DNA from: an uncultured Porphyromonas sp.
GTDB taxonomy: Bacteria; Bacteroidota; Bacteroidia; Bacteroidales; Porphyromonadaceae
Assembly (NCBI GenBank): GCA_902490315.1
Contig: CABUDK010000052.1
Location: 1 to 6,417, forward strand
DNA length: 6,417 bases
Reading direction: 5' to 3'
This document shows, one piece after another, positions 1-5,691 of this stretch. Within the stretch, counting starts at the first letter, position 1. Every line of letters starts with the position of its first letter. Position numbers and translations under genes: made by a program. The notes beneath the pieces were generated by a model. The model did no database searches, was not told the DNA's origin, and saw only the letters and a program-made list of their open reading frames with translations.

Positions 1-635
1 CGCTGGTCTATGCGTCGTATGATCTCTTGACGAGCTAAGCGTAGCCCGATGATGAATGGCGGCTTTTGTTGCTTAGCTTTACGAAGAGCCTCGCGGTAGG
101 CTTGATGCTGTTCAGGATACTGTGCATAGTGTCGCGCTATCTCGATGGCACGAATACACTTACGTGCTGAGCTTAGGTCTACATGCTCTATGCGTGGATA
201 GCGACTGAGTATAGCTCGCAGATCGGCTAAGCTGAGCTGCTCTAGTTCCTGTCGCAATGCGATGTCTGGCGGAACTTGATGCATAGGTCTCGTCTGTAGC
301 ACCTGCTCGACATAGAGTCCTGATCCCCCGACAAAGATCGGTTTGAGCTGCTGCGAGACAACCTCGTGATACGCCTCGTCAAAGAGCTGTACATACTCAA
401 AGAGGTTGAACGGATGCCCAGCCGGGACAATATCAATGAGGTAATGAGGTATAGAGCCACGCTCTGTGGTATAGGCATCTAGGTCCTTACCAGTGCCGAT
501 GTCCATGCCGATAAAGACTTGTCTACTATCTCCACTGAGTATGGCACCATGCAGCTCCTCAGCTAGAGCCACACCCAAGGCTGTCTTACCGCAAGCGGTC
601 GGACCTACGACTGTGAGTAACTCGGGGTAGTACAC
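1..635 (-). CDS. miaA: tRNA dimethylallyltransferase (MiaA), 3' end cut off by the window
   Basis: Transfers a dimethylallyl group from DMAPP to the N6 of A37 in tRNAs that read codons starting with U; cytoplasmic. I translated the minus strand from 635 to the window edge and obtained 211 residues of an expected total of about 300. Visible motifs are the P-loop GPTACGKT (residues 11-18), SGDSRQVF (34-41, the family's S-x-D-S-x-Q-V-Y site), MDIGTGKD (44-51), VGGSGLY (102-108) and the segment ARKCIRAIE (157-165). The GTGKD in place of the usual GTAKP resembles the second of the two MiaA paralogues I recall in Bacteroidota, so a separate miaA may exist elsewhere; that is recollection. Start: the only plausible in-frame codon after the stop at 665-663 is GTG at 635-633, which puts the P-loop at residue 11, normal for MiaA. 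It follows guaB by 75 bases and is probably the last visible gene of the bamD operon. Confidence 0.92.
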   Translation of the reverse strand, partial: MYYPELLTVVGPTACGKTALGVALAEELHGAILSGDSRQVFIGMDIGTGKDLDAYTTERGSIPHYLIDIVPAGHPFNLFEYVQLFDEAYHEVVSQQLKPIFVGGSGLYVEQVLQTRPMHQVPPDIALRQELEQLSLADLRAILSRYPRIEHVDLSSARKCIRAIEIARHYAQYPEQHQAYREALRKAKQQKPPFIIGLRLARQEIIRRIDQ

Positions 636-710
636 TAAATACGATACTTCGACGAGGGCTATCTACAGATCAGAGAGCATGTATGCTTTACTGACCAAAG
701 AGCGTACGCA

Positions 711-2213
711 TTAGGTGCGATCCTTGCGAATGACATCATGTGCACCTCCCTCGATGATAGAGGTAGAGGAGACGAGCGTCAGCTTAGCATTCTTACGAAG
801 AGACTTCAGATCGACCGTGCCACAGCTACTCATCGTAGCTTTGATCTTGCTGAGCGTCTGATCGAGTGTGTCCTTCATAGGACCAGCGTAGGGGACATAA
901 CTATCGACGCCCTCCTCAAATTTCATCGTCGTGGAGGCTCCTCCACCGTCATAGCGCTGCCAGTTGTGAGCTCGATTTGACCCTTCGCCCCAATACTCCT
1001 TGACAATGTTATTGCCAATGCGGAGCTTCTCTGTGGGCGATTCGTCGAAGCGAGCGAAGTAGCGCCCCATCATAAGGAAGTCGGCACCCATCGCTAGTGC
1101 GAGCGTCATGTGGTAGTCATGTACGATACCACCATCGCTACAGATGGGCACATAGATGCCTGTCTCATGGTAGTAGTCGTCACGCGCCTTAGCAACATCG
1201 ATGACCGCCGTAGCTTGCCCACGTCCGATGCCCTTTTGCTCACGTGTGATACAGATAGAACCACCACCGATGCCAACCTTGACAAAGTCTGCACCAGCCT
1301 CTACGAGATAGCGGAAGCCATCCTGATCGACCACATTGCCTGCGCCTACGATGACGCTATCGCCATACTGCTCGCGTATCCAAGCGATGGTATCCTTCTG
1401 CCATACAGAGAAGCCATCAGACGAGTCGATACAAAGCACATCAACCCCTGCCTCTACAAGCGCTGGCACGCGCTCCTTGTAGTCACGGGTGTTGATACCT
1501 GCACCGACCATGAGCGTCTTGTTGTGCGGGTTCTGTAGCTCGAGTGGGTTCTCCTTGTGACTATCGTAGTCCTTGCGGAATACGAAGTAGCAGAGTCGCT
1601 GCTCTTCATCAATGATTGGAAGTGCGTTCAGCTTGTGAGCCCAGATGATATCGTTTGCCTCGCTTAGCGAGATCCCCTTGCGTCCTGTGGTAAGCCGCTC
1701 GAAAGGAGTCATAAAGTCCGAAACCTTGCGATCCAGGGAGTCTGTCGATAGCCGGTAGTCTCTACTCGTGACAATGCCGCATAGCACACCATCGGGAGTG
1801 CCATCATCAGTCACTCCGATGGTCGAGTGTCCCGTGCGTTGCGTCATAGCTAGCACATCAGCAAGTGTGTCTCGAGGACTAACGTTGGCATCGCTACGCA
1901 CGAAGCCTGCCTTAAACTTCTTGACACGAGCCACCATTTCAGCTTCCTCTTCGATAGGTTGTGACCCAAAGATGAAGGATAGTCCTCCGTTTCGAGCTAG
2001 TGCGATAGCCATCGTGTCATTGCTGACGCTCTGCATGATAGCAGACACGAAGGGAATATTGAGATTGATGCGAGACTCACCATCACTAGGACGGTACTTA
2101 GCCAGTGGAGTGCGTAGGGAGATCTTGTCCACAGTGCACTCGGGCGTTGTCAGTCCTGGGATGAGTAGATACTCGCCAAAGGTGTGTGACGTGTCAGGGA
2201 AGATGATTGCCAT
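711..2213 (-). CDS. guaB: Inosine-5'-monophosphate dehydrogenase, Tritrichomonas-like clade
   Basis: Oxidises IMP to XMP with NAD+, the committed step to GMP; cytoplasmic tetramer. The 500 residues have the full architecture: N-terminal barrel half with [12 protein letters not shown] (53-64), a CBS pair inserted at about 104-226, then the rest of the barrel. Catalytic features are the loop [11 protein letters not shown] (314-324) with nucleophile Cys321, CIDSSDG (261-267) on the substrate side, CSDGG (358-362) for the IMP phosphate, and the mobile flap with NWQRYD (417-422), whose Arg420-Tyr421 activate water. The C-terminus has [12 protein letters not shown] (433-444), the usual E-G-V-x-G/S-x-V-P-Y motif. 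From memory it matches the protozoan Tritrichomonas foetus enzyme almost throughout, including the distinctive [17 protein letters not shown] stretch, with a constant two-residue offset, and is less like E. coli GuaB. It starts 69 bases after the DUF4293 gene and is likely co-transcribed with it. The product call is secure. Confidence 0.97.
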   Translation of the reverse strand: MAIIFPDTSHTFGEYLLIPGLTTPECTVDKISLRTPLAKYRPSDGESRINLNIPFVSAIMQSVSNDTMAIALARNGGLSFIFGSQPIEEEAEMVARVKKFKAGFVRSDANVSPRDTLADVLAMTQRTGHSTIGVTDDGTPDGVLCGIVTSRDYRLSTDSLDRKVSDFMTPFERLTTGRKGISLSEANDIIWAHKLNALPIIDEEQRLCYFVFRKDYDSHKENPLELQNPHNKTLMVGAGINTRDYKERVPALVEAGVDVLCIDSSDGFSVWQKDTIAWIREQYGDSVIVGAGNVVDQDGFRYLVEAGADFVKVGIGGGSICITREQKGIGRGQATAVIDVAKARDDYYHETGIYVPICSDGGIVHDYHMTLALAMGADFLMMGRYFARFDESPTEKLRIGNNIVKEYWGEGSNRAHNWQRYDGGGASTTMKFEEGVDSYVPYAGPMKDTLDQTLSKIKATMSSCGTVDLKSLRKNAKLTLVSSTSIIEGGAHDVIRKDRT

Positions 2214-2282
2214 AGGAAAGCGAATGAATAGTGGTGGGTGAATGATGTAAGCCCCTACGAAAGCTATCTAGAGGATCCTATA

Positions 2283-2744
2283 CTAGCGTAGTCTATTAGA
2301 GGCACGTACGAGGATATCGTCCTTGATGATGTTACGCATAGCCAGATACTGGCATAGTAGATTGATGATCGGCAGTATGAGCCAGAACCGCATCTGGGTT
2401 GTAGCCTGCATAAGATCAGTCTGTCGCCACAGCATATAGCCAAAGGCAACAATAGCAGCCACCATCAGGAGGAGACCGATGATCGTCAGACGTATCTGTA
2501 ACTTACGCCGCTTATAGAGGAAGATAGTAACAAAGGAGAGGATCGTCACCAAAGAGGTCAGAACGAAGGAGACTAGATTAAAATACTTAATGCTAGTCCA
2601 TCCATTGACGATGAGTCCTGTGAAGTTTGCCGCATAGGTAGTCTCCTGACCGGCAGGGATGACTGTGAAGAGCGTGAAGAGTAGTAGTAGGGTTGCTGTC
2701 ACCCCACTGAGGAATAGGTATAGAGTCTGAATGCGTTGCCACAT
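2283..2744 (-). CDS. DUF4293 family integral membrane protein
   Basis: A 153-residue protein of unknown function. Four hydrophobic segments fit membrane helices at about residues 8-29, 55-77, 86-105 and 119-136, with a basic loop KRRKLQIR (78-85) between the second and third. The N-terminus MWQRIQTLYL and the C-terminal tail KDDILVRASNRLR are the signature ends I associate with DUF4293, a family confined to Bacteroidota; length and four-helix layout also fit. There is no signal peptide apart from the first helix and no obvious catalytic residues. The gene sits 32 bases after the omega-subunit gene and 69 bases before guaB. I recall the bamD, omega, DUF4293 order as common in this phylum, so it probably serves a general envelope or housekeeping need, but no function can be inferred from sequence. 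Confidence 0.85.
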   Translation of the reverse strand: MWQRIQTLYLFLSGVTATLLLLFTLFTVIPAGQETTYAANFTGLIVNGWTSIKYFNLVSFVLTSLVTILSFVTIFLYKRRKLQIRLTIIGLLLMVAAIVAFGYMLWRQTDLMQATTQMRFWLILPIINLLCQYLAMRNIIKDDILVRASNRLR

Positions 2745-2776
2745 AGTGCGGGTACGATCTAGAGATTTGCCCTATC

Positions 2777-3115
2777 TTAGTCCTGTGACTCCTCGTTTGG
2801 TAGACGGAAGTACACCTCGCCATTGAGAAACTCGGTGGTAGCCACGAGCGTAGGCTTGGGTAGCTGCTCGTAGTACTTAGAGATCTCAATCTGCTCACTA
2901 TTTTCTGTGGGTGTCTCATCGAGAGCCTCCTGGTAGTTGGCCACCTCTTGTATCTTCTCGCGTATCTCGTCACGCATCTCTACGGAGATTTGATTAGCAC
3001 GCTTGGAGATGATACGTACGGTCTCGTAGATATTTCCCGTCTGCTCCCAGAGCTCAGGCAGGGAGCGGGTGATCGTAGTCTGTGGTACGGATTGCTTCTT
3101 ATTTGTTGTTGTCAT
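2777..3115 (-). CDS. rpoZ: RNA polymerase omega subunit, Rpb6 family
   Basis: Small accessory subunit that helps fold and hold the beta' subunit of RNA polymerase. The 112-residue protein carries the omega/Rpb6 core NIYETVRIISKRANQIS (28-44), where the K-R-A-x-Q-I string matches the conserved A-K-R-A-x-Q-I helix of omega. An acidic stretch follows (61-80), then LPKPTLVATTEFLNGEVYF (85-103), typical of the Bacteroidota version, which is usually annotated as Rpb6 rather than classical omega. The first 20 residues are Thr/Ser/Gln-rich and probably disordered. The gene follows bamD by 61 bases and precedes the DUF4293 gene by 32, so it should be co-transcribed with both. The product is confident; the symbol rpoZ is used by convention and databases may name it otherwise. 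Confidence 0.85.
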   Translation of the reverse strand: MTTTNKKQSVPQTTITRSLPELWEQTGNIYETVRIISKRANQISVEMRDEIREKIQEVANYQEALDETPTENSEQIEISKYYEQLPKPTLVATTEFLNGEVYFRLPNEESQD

Positions 3116-3176
3116 AATGCGAAATTGGAGTCTTAGTATGTGAGTGTAGTGCCAGAGGAAGTATCTCTGCTTTTGT

Positions 3177-3989
3177 TTAGCTGACTATCATGCGCTGTGC
3201 ACGGTCACGCAGTGTCTTAGCTCGCTTGATGTGCTTCCCCTCGGGGAAGGCGTTCTCATAGTTATAGTAAGCGTCTATGACCTCGCGTAGACGTCCCTGC
3301 TTCTTGCTCTCTACGCTATTCATCGCCTGCTGGTAGGAGGCCTCTACAATGATAAAGAGTAGATCCTCACGATGCTTGGTGTAGGGATAGGCTTTGAGCG
3401 CATTGCGGGCCGTGATGATGGCCGATATGTAGTTGTTACCTAGGTAGGTACCCAGGTTGTAGTATAGGTCTGCGGTGATTAGCTCTTTCTTGGCTAGGTT
3501 GTCCTGCAGGTCAAAGAGCATCTGCTCGACCTCCTTACGATGCTCACTCTGAGGATAAGCCTCTAGGTAGCTCTGGAGCTCCTTGAGCGCACTGTAGGTG
3601 ACAGACTGATCTAGTCGTGGATCGGGAGCTATACGGTATAGTGCTAGTCCCGTCTTGTAGTGAGCCTCTGCGGCTCGTGGATCCTGTGGATACTTGCTGT
3701 ACAGCCTGCGAAAGTACTCCGCTGCACTAGACTCCTGCTTGTTTTGTAGGAGTGCGTCGGCCATGATGTAGAGAGCCTGTGCACCCTCCTGCGTGCCTTC
3801 GTAGTGAGGTAAGACATCGACCATAAGCTCAGCCACGCGGCCATACTTACCCTCGTTGTAGTACTTCTTGGCATAAGAGTAGCGGAGCGTGGGGTCTTTA
3901 GACTTCTGTATGCGCATATACTCAGCGCAACTACTAGTGAGCAGGAGCCAGCTGAGAGCTAAGAGGCTGAGGAGCGTTTGTCTTGTCAT
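3177..3989 (-). CDS. bamD: Outer membrane assembly lipoprotein BamD
   Basis: Lipoprotein of the BAM complex that works with BamA to insert beta-barrel proteins into the outer membrane; anchored at the periplasmic face. The N-terminus is a type II signal peptide: Arg3, a Leu-rich core (6-17) and the lipobox LTSSC with the modified Cys at 21. The mature part is helical with TPR-like repeats: YAKKYYNEGKYGRVAELM (39-56), a repeat around 73-104 ending SKYPQDP, one around 107-150 with the motif DQSVTYSALKELQSYLEAYP (127-146), one at 174-203 ending ALKAYPYTKH, and one at 235-252 ending NAFPEGKH. Length 270 is normal for Bacteroidota BamD. It is the first gene after the prs terminator and has its own promoter box 29 bases before the ATG, so it heads the operon with omega, DUF4293, guaB and miaA. 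Confidence 0.93.
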   Translation of the reverse strand: MTRQTLLSLLALSWLLLTSSCAEYMRIQKSKDPTLRYSYAKKYYNEGKYGRVAELMVDVLPHYEGTQEGAQALYIMADALLQNKQESSAAEYFRRLYSKYPQDPRAAEAHYKTGLALYRIAPDPRLDQSVTYSALKELQSYLEAYPQSEHRKEVEQMLFDLQDNLAKKELITADLYYNLGTYLGNNYISAIITARNALKAYPYTKHREDLLFIIVEASYQQAMNSVESKKQGRLREVIDAYYNYENAFPEGKHIKRAKTLRDRAQRMIVS

Positions 3990-4018
3990 ACTTAATACCT
4001 ACAGGATACCATTGCACG

Positions 4019-4026
4019 CAAAGGTA
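4019..4026 (-). promoter_or_regulatory. Promoter -7 box for the bamD operon
   Basis: The minus strand reads TACCTTTG, an exact match to the Bacteroidota -7 consensus TAnnTTTG, 29 bases before the bamD ATG and downstream of the prs terminator. No clear -33 TTG is visible at the expected distance. It would drive bamD, omega, DUF4293, guaB and probably miaA. Confidence 0.6.
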
Positions 4027-4074
4027 CGAAAAAAGAGATTAGAACGAGATCGCTCATAGTCCCCGGTTATAGAA

Positions 4075-4121
4075 AAATGGAAGATACCCTAACCGTCTCA
4101 TCGGGGAGTCGGCTAGGGTAT
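4075..4121 (-). terminator. Intrinsic terminator of prs
   Basis: On the minus strand, 22 bases past the prs stop codon, the arms ATACCCTAGCCG (4121-4110) and CGGTTAGGGTAT (4095-4084) form 12 consecutive pairs, one of them G-U, around a 14-base loop. The sequence CTTCCATTTTTCT follows, giving a short U-run. On the plus strand the G-U pair becomes an A-C mismatch and no T-run follows, so the element is oriented for prs transcription. Confidence 0.85.
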
Positions 4122-4142
4122 TCTAGTATAGATGGCCTGCGT

Positions 4143-5081
4143 CTAGAAAGTGTAGAGCGAGCTGATAGACTCGTGGCTACAGACGCGACGGATAGACTCG
4201 GCAAAGAGCTCGGCGACGCTGATGATGCGCACCTTCTCGCTCTTCTTAGAGTAGGGGATTGAGTCGGTGAAGATCATCTCCGTCAGGCCAGACTGATCGA
4301 TGCGCTTGGTGGCGGGATCGCTCATGACAGCATGTGTCGCAAAGGCTCTGACAGACTTAGCGCCATGCTCTAGCATGAGGTCTGCAGCCTTGGTCATGGT
4401 GCCAGCGGTATCGACGATATCATCGACGAGGATTACATCCTTGCCTGTGACATCACCGATGATCGTCATCTCAGCCACCTCGTTTGCCTTAGCGCGACGC
4501 TTGTGGCAGATGACCATAGGTACGCCAAAGTGGCGTGCGTAGCTGTTGGCACGCTTTGTACCACCCACGTCAGGGGTAGCGATGCAGAGGTTGTCCACGG
4601 GTATGTTGTGCTCAATATACTCTGTGAAGACGGTAGAACCATATAGGTGGTCTACTGGAACGTTGAAGAATCCTTGTATCTGGTCTGCGTGTAGATCCAT
4701 CGTGATGAGGCGGGTGATGCCAGCCACGGAGAGTAGGTCGGCAATGAGCTTAGCGCCGATGGAGACACGAGGCTTATCTTTGCGATCTTGTCTAGCCCAT
4801 CCGAAGTAGGGTATGACCGCTGTGATGTAGTGTGCGGAGGCACGCTTGGCCGCATCGATCATGAGTAGGAGCTCCATGATGTTGTCGGCATTAGGGTAGG
4901 TCGACTGTACGAGGAAGATATCCTTGCCACGGATGCTCTCTTCGTAGAATACGGCAAATTCACCATCGGCAAAGTGCTCGGTACGCATCTTGCCCAAGGG
5001 GCAGCCCAGTGAGTCGCAAATCTTCTCGGCGAGATTCTGAGAGGCTGAGCCAGCAAATACTAGGTAGGGTAGTTCGTTCAT
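4143..5081 (-). CDS. prs: Ribose-phosphate pyrophosphokinase (PRPP synthetase)
   Basis: Makes PRPP from ribose 5-phosphate and ATP, feeding purine, pyrimidine, histidine, tryptophan and NAD synthesis; cytoplasmic. The 312 residues match the usual class I length. Motifs in order: HFADGEF (36-42), the ATP loop YFGWARQDRKDKPR (92-105), the divalent-metal site MDLHADQIQGFF (128-139), PDVGGTKRA (170-178), the catalytic flexible loop CHKRRAKAN (192-200) with Lys194 and Arg196, and the PRPP-binding loop VILVDDIVDTAGT (216-228). TKRA in place of the common VxRA, and KRRAKAN in place of KRR-P, look like normal Bacteroidota variation. The gene is monocistronic as far as can be seen: its own promoter box lies 31 bases upstream of the ATG and a strong terminator follows the stop. 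It is divergent from argR across a 585-base spacer. Confidence 0.97.
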   Translation of the reverse strand: MNELPYLVFAGSASQNLAEKICDSLGCPLGKMRTEHFADGEFAVFYEESIRGKDIFLVQSTYPNADNIMELLLMIDAAKRASAHYITAVIPYFGWARQDRKDKPRVSIGAKLIADLLSVAGITRLITMDLHADQIQGFFNVPVDHLYGSTVFTEYIEHNIPVDNLCIATPDVGGTKRANSYARHFGVPMVICHKRRAKANEVAEMTIIGDVTGKDVILVDDIVDTAGTMTKAADLMLEHGAKSVRAFATHAVMSDPATKRIDQSGLTEMIFTDSIPYSKKSEKVRIISVAELFAESIRRVCSHESISSLYTF

Positions 5082-5112
5082 TGTATTATCAGTATAGAGA
5101 CAATCAGTGCCA

Positions 5113-5120
5113 CAAAGGTA
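5113..5120 (-). promoter_or_regulatory. Promoter -7 box for prs
   Basis: The minus strand reads TACCTTTG, the same eight bases as the bamD box and a full match to TAnnTTTG, 31 bases before the prs ATG. The region just upstream on this strand is A/T-rich (TTTATTATTAAAG) but has no recognisable -33 TTG. Confidence 0.6.
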
Positions 5121-5280
5121 CTACTTTAATAATAAACAGCGGTTACAGTGTTCCCTTTGTTTTAGAGGCTACTCATCAGTTCTTATGATTTGTATATCTC
5201 CGATGTCTCTGATTCCTCGGGAGGAAATTCTCGATAGCTCATGGGAAAATGATAATTCTCCACGGAGGCGAGCATAATTT

Positions 5281-5321
5281 CTTCGGAAGAATCAAATGAT
5301 ACTTCGGAAGAATCAGATGAT
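5281..5321. repeat. Two tandem 21-bp repeat units
   Basis: CTTCGGAAGAATCA plus six more bases at 5281-5300 recurs at 5302-5321 with one difference in 20 positions, a period of 21. Two helical turns are 21 bp, so copies of any bound protein would sit on the same DNA face; that is inference. Confidence 0.85.
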
Positions 5322-5340
5322 AAGTCCGAAGTATTTTTTC
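5299..5340 (+). terminator. Terminator-shaped hairpin within the palindrome patch
   Basis: ATACTTCGGA (5299-5308) and TCCGAAGTAT (5325-5334) form a perfect 10-bp stem around a 16-base loop and run straight into a six-T tract (5334-5339). The shape is that of a plus-strand intrinsic terminator, but the only upstream gene, prs, runs the other way. It may stop stray rightward transcription or be incidental to the repeat family. Confidence 0.45.
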
Positions 5341-5344
5341 TTTC

Positions 5345-5374
5345 CTCCCGAGGAAATCGGAATTTCCTCGGGAG
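5345..5374. repeat. 13-bp perfect hairpin with CGGA loop
   Basis: The arms CTCCCGAGGAAAT (5345-5357) and ATTTCCTCGGGAG (5362-5374) are perfectly complementary and enclose the four bases CGGA. Neither strand has a T-run after the stem, so it does not look like an intrinsic terminator. The left arm is shared with the palindrome at 5341-5356, so two alternative folds compete. Confidence 0.85.
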
Positions 5375-5517
5375 CTATTTGGGAAATTCCTCGGAAGGAA
5401 TCCGAATCGTCGGAGAAGTAGGCGTAATCAGAAAGGATTCGTAACCACTGTGTGGCAATACTCGAACCGTGTATCCCTAGTTATCGTCATGTGCAGCTCC
5501 TAGCAGACTGATTATAA

Positions 5518-5535
5518 TGCGTCAGCCCTGACGCA
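5518..5535. promoter_or_regulatory. 18-bp palindrome upstream of the argR promoter
   Basis: TGCGTCAG (5518-5525) and CTGACGCA (5528-5535) are perfect inverted copies separated by CC. The site ends 11 bases before the putative -33 TTG of argR. Its 18-bp length equals that of a classical ARG box, but the sequence differs from the known TGAAT/ATTCA consensus. A regulator binding site is likely; which protein is unknown. Confidence 0.5.
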
Positions 5536-5546
5536 CTCCACACTAA

Positions 5547-5579
5547 TTGCCAGCAACGAGATAAAAAAGAGTATATTTG
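5547..5579 (+). promoter_or_regulatory. Promoter for argR
   Basis: TATATTTG at 5572-5579 matches the Bacteroidota -7 consensus TAnnTTTG. A TTG at 5547-5549 lies 22 bases upstream, at the long end of the accepted -33 spacing, and the spacer holds an A-run. Transcription would begin near 5585 and give an argR leader of about 80 bases. Confidence 0.55.
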
Positions 5580-5634
5580 CGCCATGATGGGTGTCGTATG
5601 AGCTAGTAGCACACGCCTCTATGTGACACCTTAT

Positions 5635-5691
5635 GTAAGCAAACGAAGAGTCAGCCTATCATATATATGAGTAAGCAAACGAAGAACCAGC
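5635..5691 (+). repeat. Direct repeat duplicating the argR start region
   Basis: The bases GTAAGCAAACGAAGA at 5635-5649 recur at 5671-5685, and the match continues with two differences to 5655 and 5691 (19 of 21 identical, offset 36). The second copy encodes the first codons after the argR ATG. In the first copy the ATG at 5633-5635 is followed at once by TAA. Confidence 0.85.
5659..5670. promoter_or_regulatory. 12-bp palindrome over the argR start codon
   Basis: TCATATATATGA is perfectly self-complementary and contains the argR ATG. It might be a binding site for self-regulation or, in RNA, affect access to the start. Low complexity makes chance a real alternative. Confidence 0.35.

Larger units (their letters stand above)
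5213..5414. repeat. Cluster of related short palindromes
   Basis: At least six dyads share a CGG or CCG core flanked by TTCC/GGAA-like or TTC/GAA-like arms: TTCCTC-GG-GAGGAA (5213-5226), CTCC-AC-GGAG (5258-5267), TTCTTC-G-GAAGAA (5279-5291), TTTCCTC-CC-GAGGAAA (5341-5356), ATTCCT-CGGA-AGGAAT (5386-5401) and TCCGA-ATCG-TCGGA (5401-5414). The first and fourth are inverted copies of each other over 15 bases. The patch lies between the divergent prs and argR promoters, so it is outside both predicted transcripts. It may be a clustered intergenic repeat family of this genus or a protein-binding array; I cannot tell which. Confidence 0.8.
5082..5666. other. Divergent prs-argR spacer without a gene
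   Basis: 585 bases hold no credible coding region on either strand. In order from the left: the prs promoter (5113-5120), a non-descript stretch (5121-5212), a dense patch of related palindromes (5213-5414), about 100 bases with no clear structure (5415-5517), an 18-bp palindrome (5518-5535), the argR promoter (5547-5579) and an argR leader with several immediately closed AUGs and a copy of the argR start region. Confidence 0.8.

Noticed and set aside
1110..1538. A 142-codon open frame on the plus strand opposite guaB
   Set aside because: It is fully antisense to the catalytic part of a confidently identified IMP dehydrogenase, and its translation is Thr/Asp-rich with no recognisable family.
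1768..2241. A 157-codon open frame on the plus strand opposite the guaB N-terminus
   Set aside because: Complement shadow of guaB; composition is Ser/Arg/Pro-rich with no motif, and it runs over the guaB start.
2593..2973. A 126-codon minus-strand frame overlapping the DUF4293 and omega genes
   Set aside because: It overlaps two recognised genes in another frame and its Arg/Ser/His-rich translation looks like frame noise.
5213..5414. CRISPR array
   Set aside because: Units are short palindromes of varied sequence and spacing; there are no uniform 24-40 base repeats with regular unique spacers and no cas gene.
5213..5414. Insertion sequence remnant or miniature transposon
   Set aside because: Inverted repeats are internal and multiple, with no single terminal pair, no target-site duplication found by eye and no transposase fragment.
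5431..5535. Possible tRNA: GGTTCGAG on the minus strand (5461-5468) and tRNA-like strings such as GCAGCTCCTAG and CTGATTATAATG on the plus strand
   Set aside because: No paired T stem flanks the TTCGAG, no acceptor stem can be formed, and the tRNA-like strings lie on opposite strands.
5518..5550. Hairpin at 5518-5535 as an intrinsic terminator
   Set aside because: The 2-base gap is too short for a good RNA loop without opening the stem, and no T-run follows on the plus strand.
5584..5601. Five-codon leader peptide (MMGVV) as an arginine attenuator
   Set aside because: It contains no arginine codon and lacks an adjacent terminator pair, so classical attenuation is not supported.
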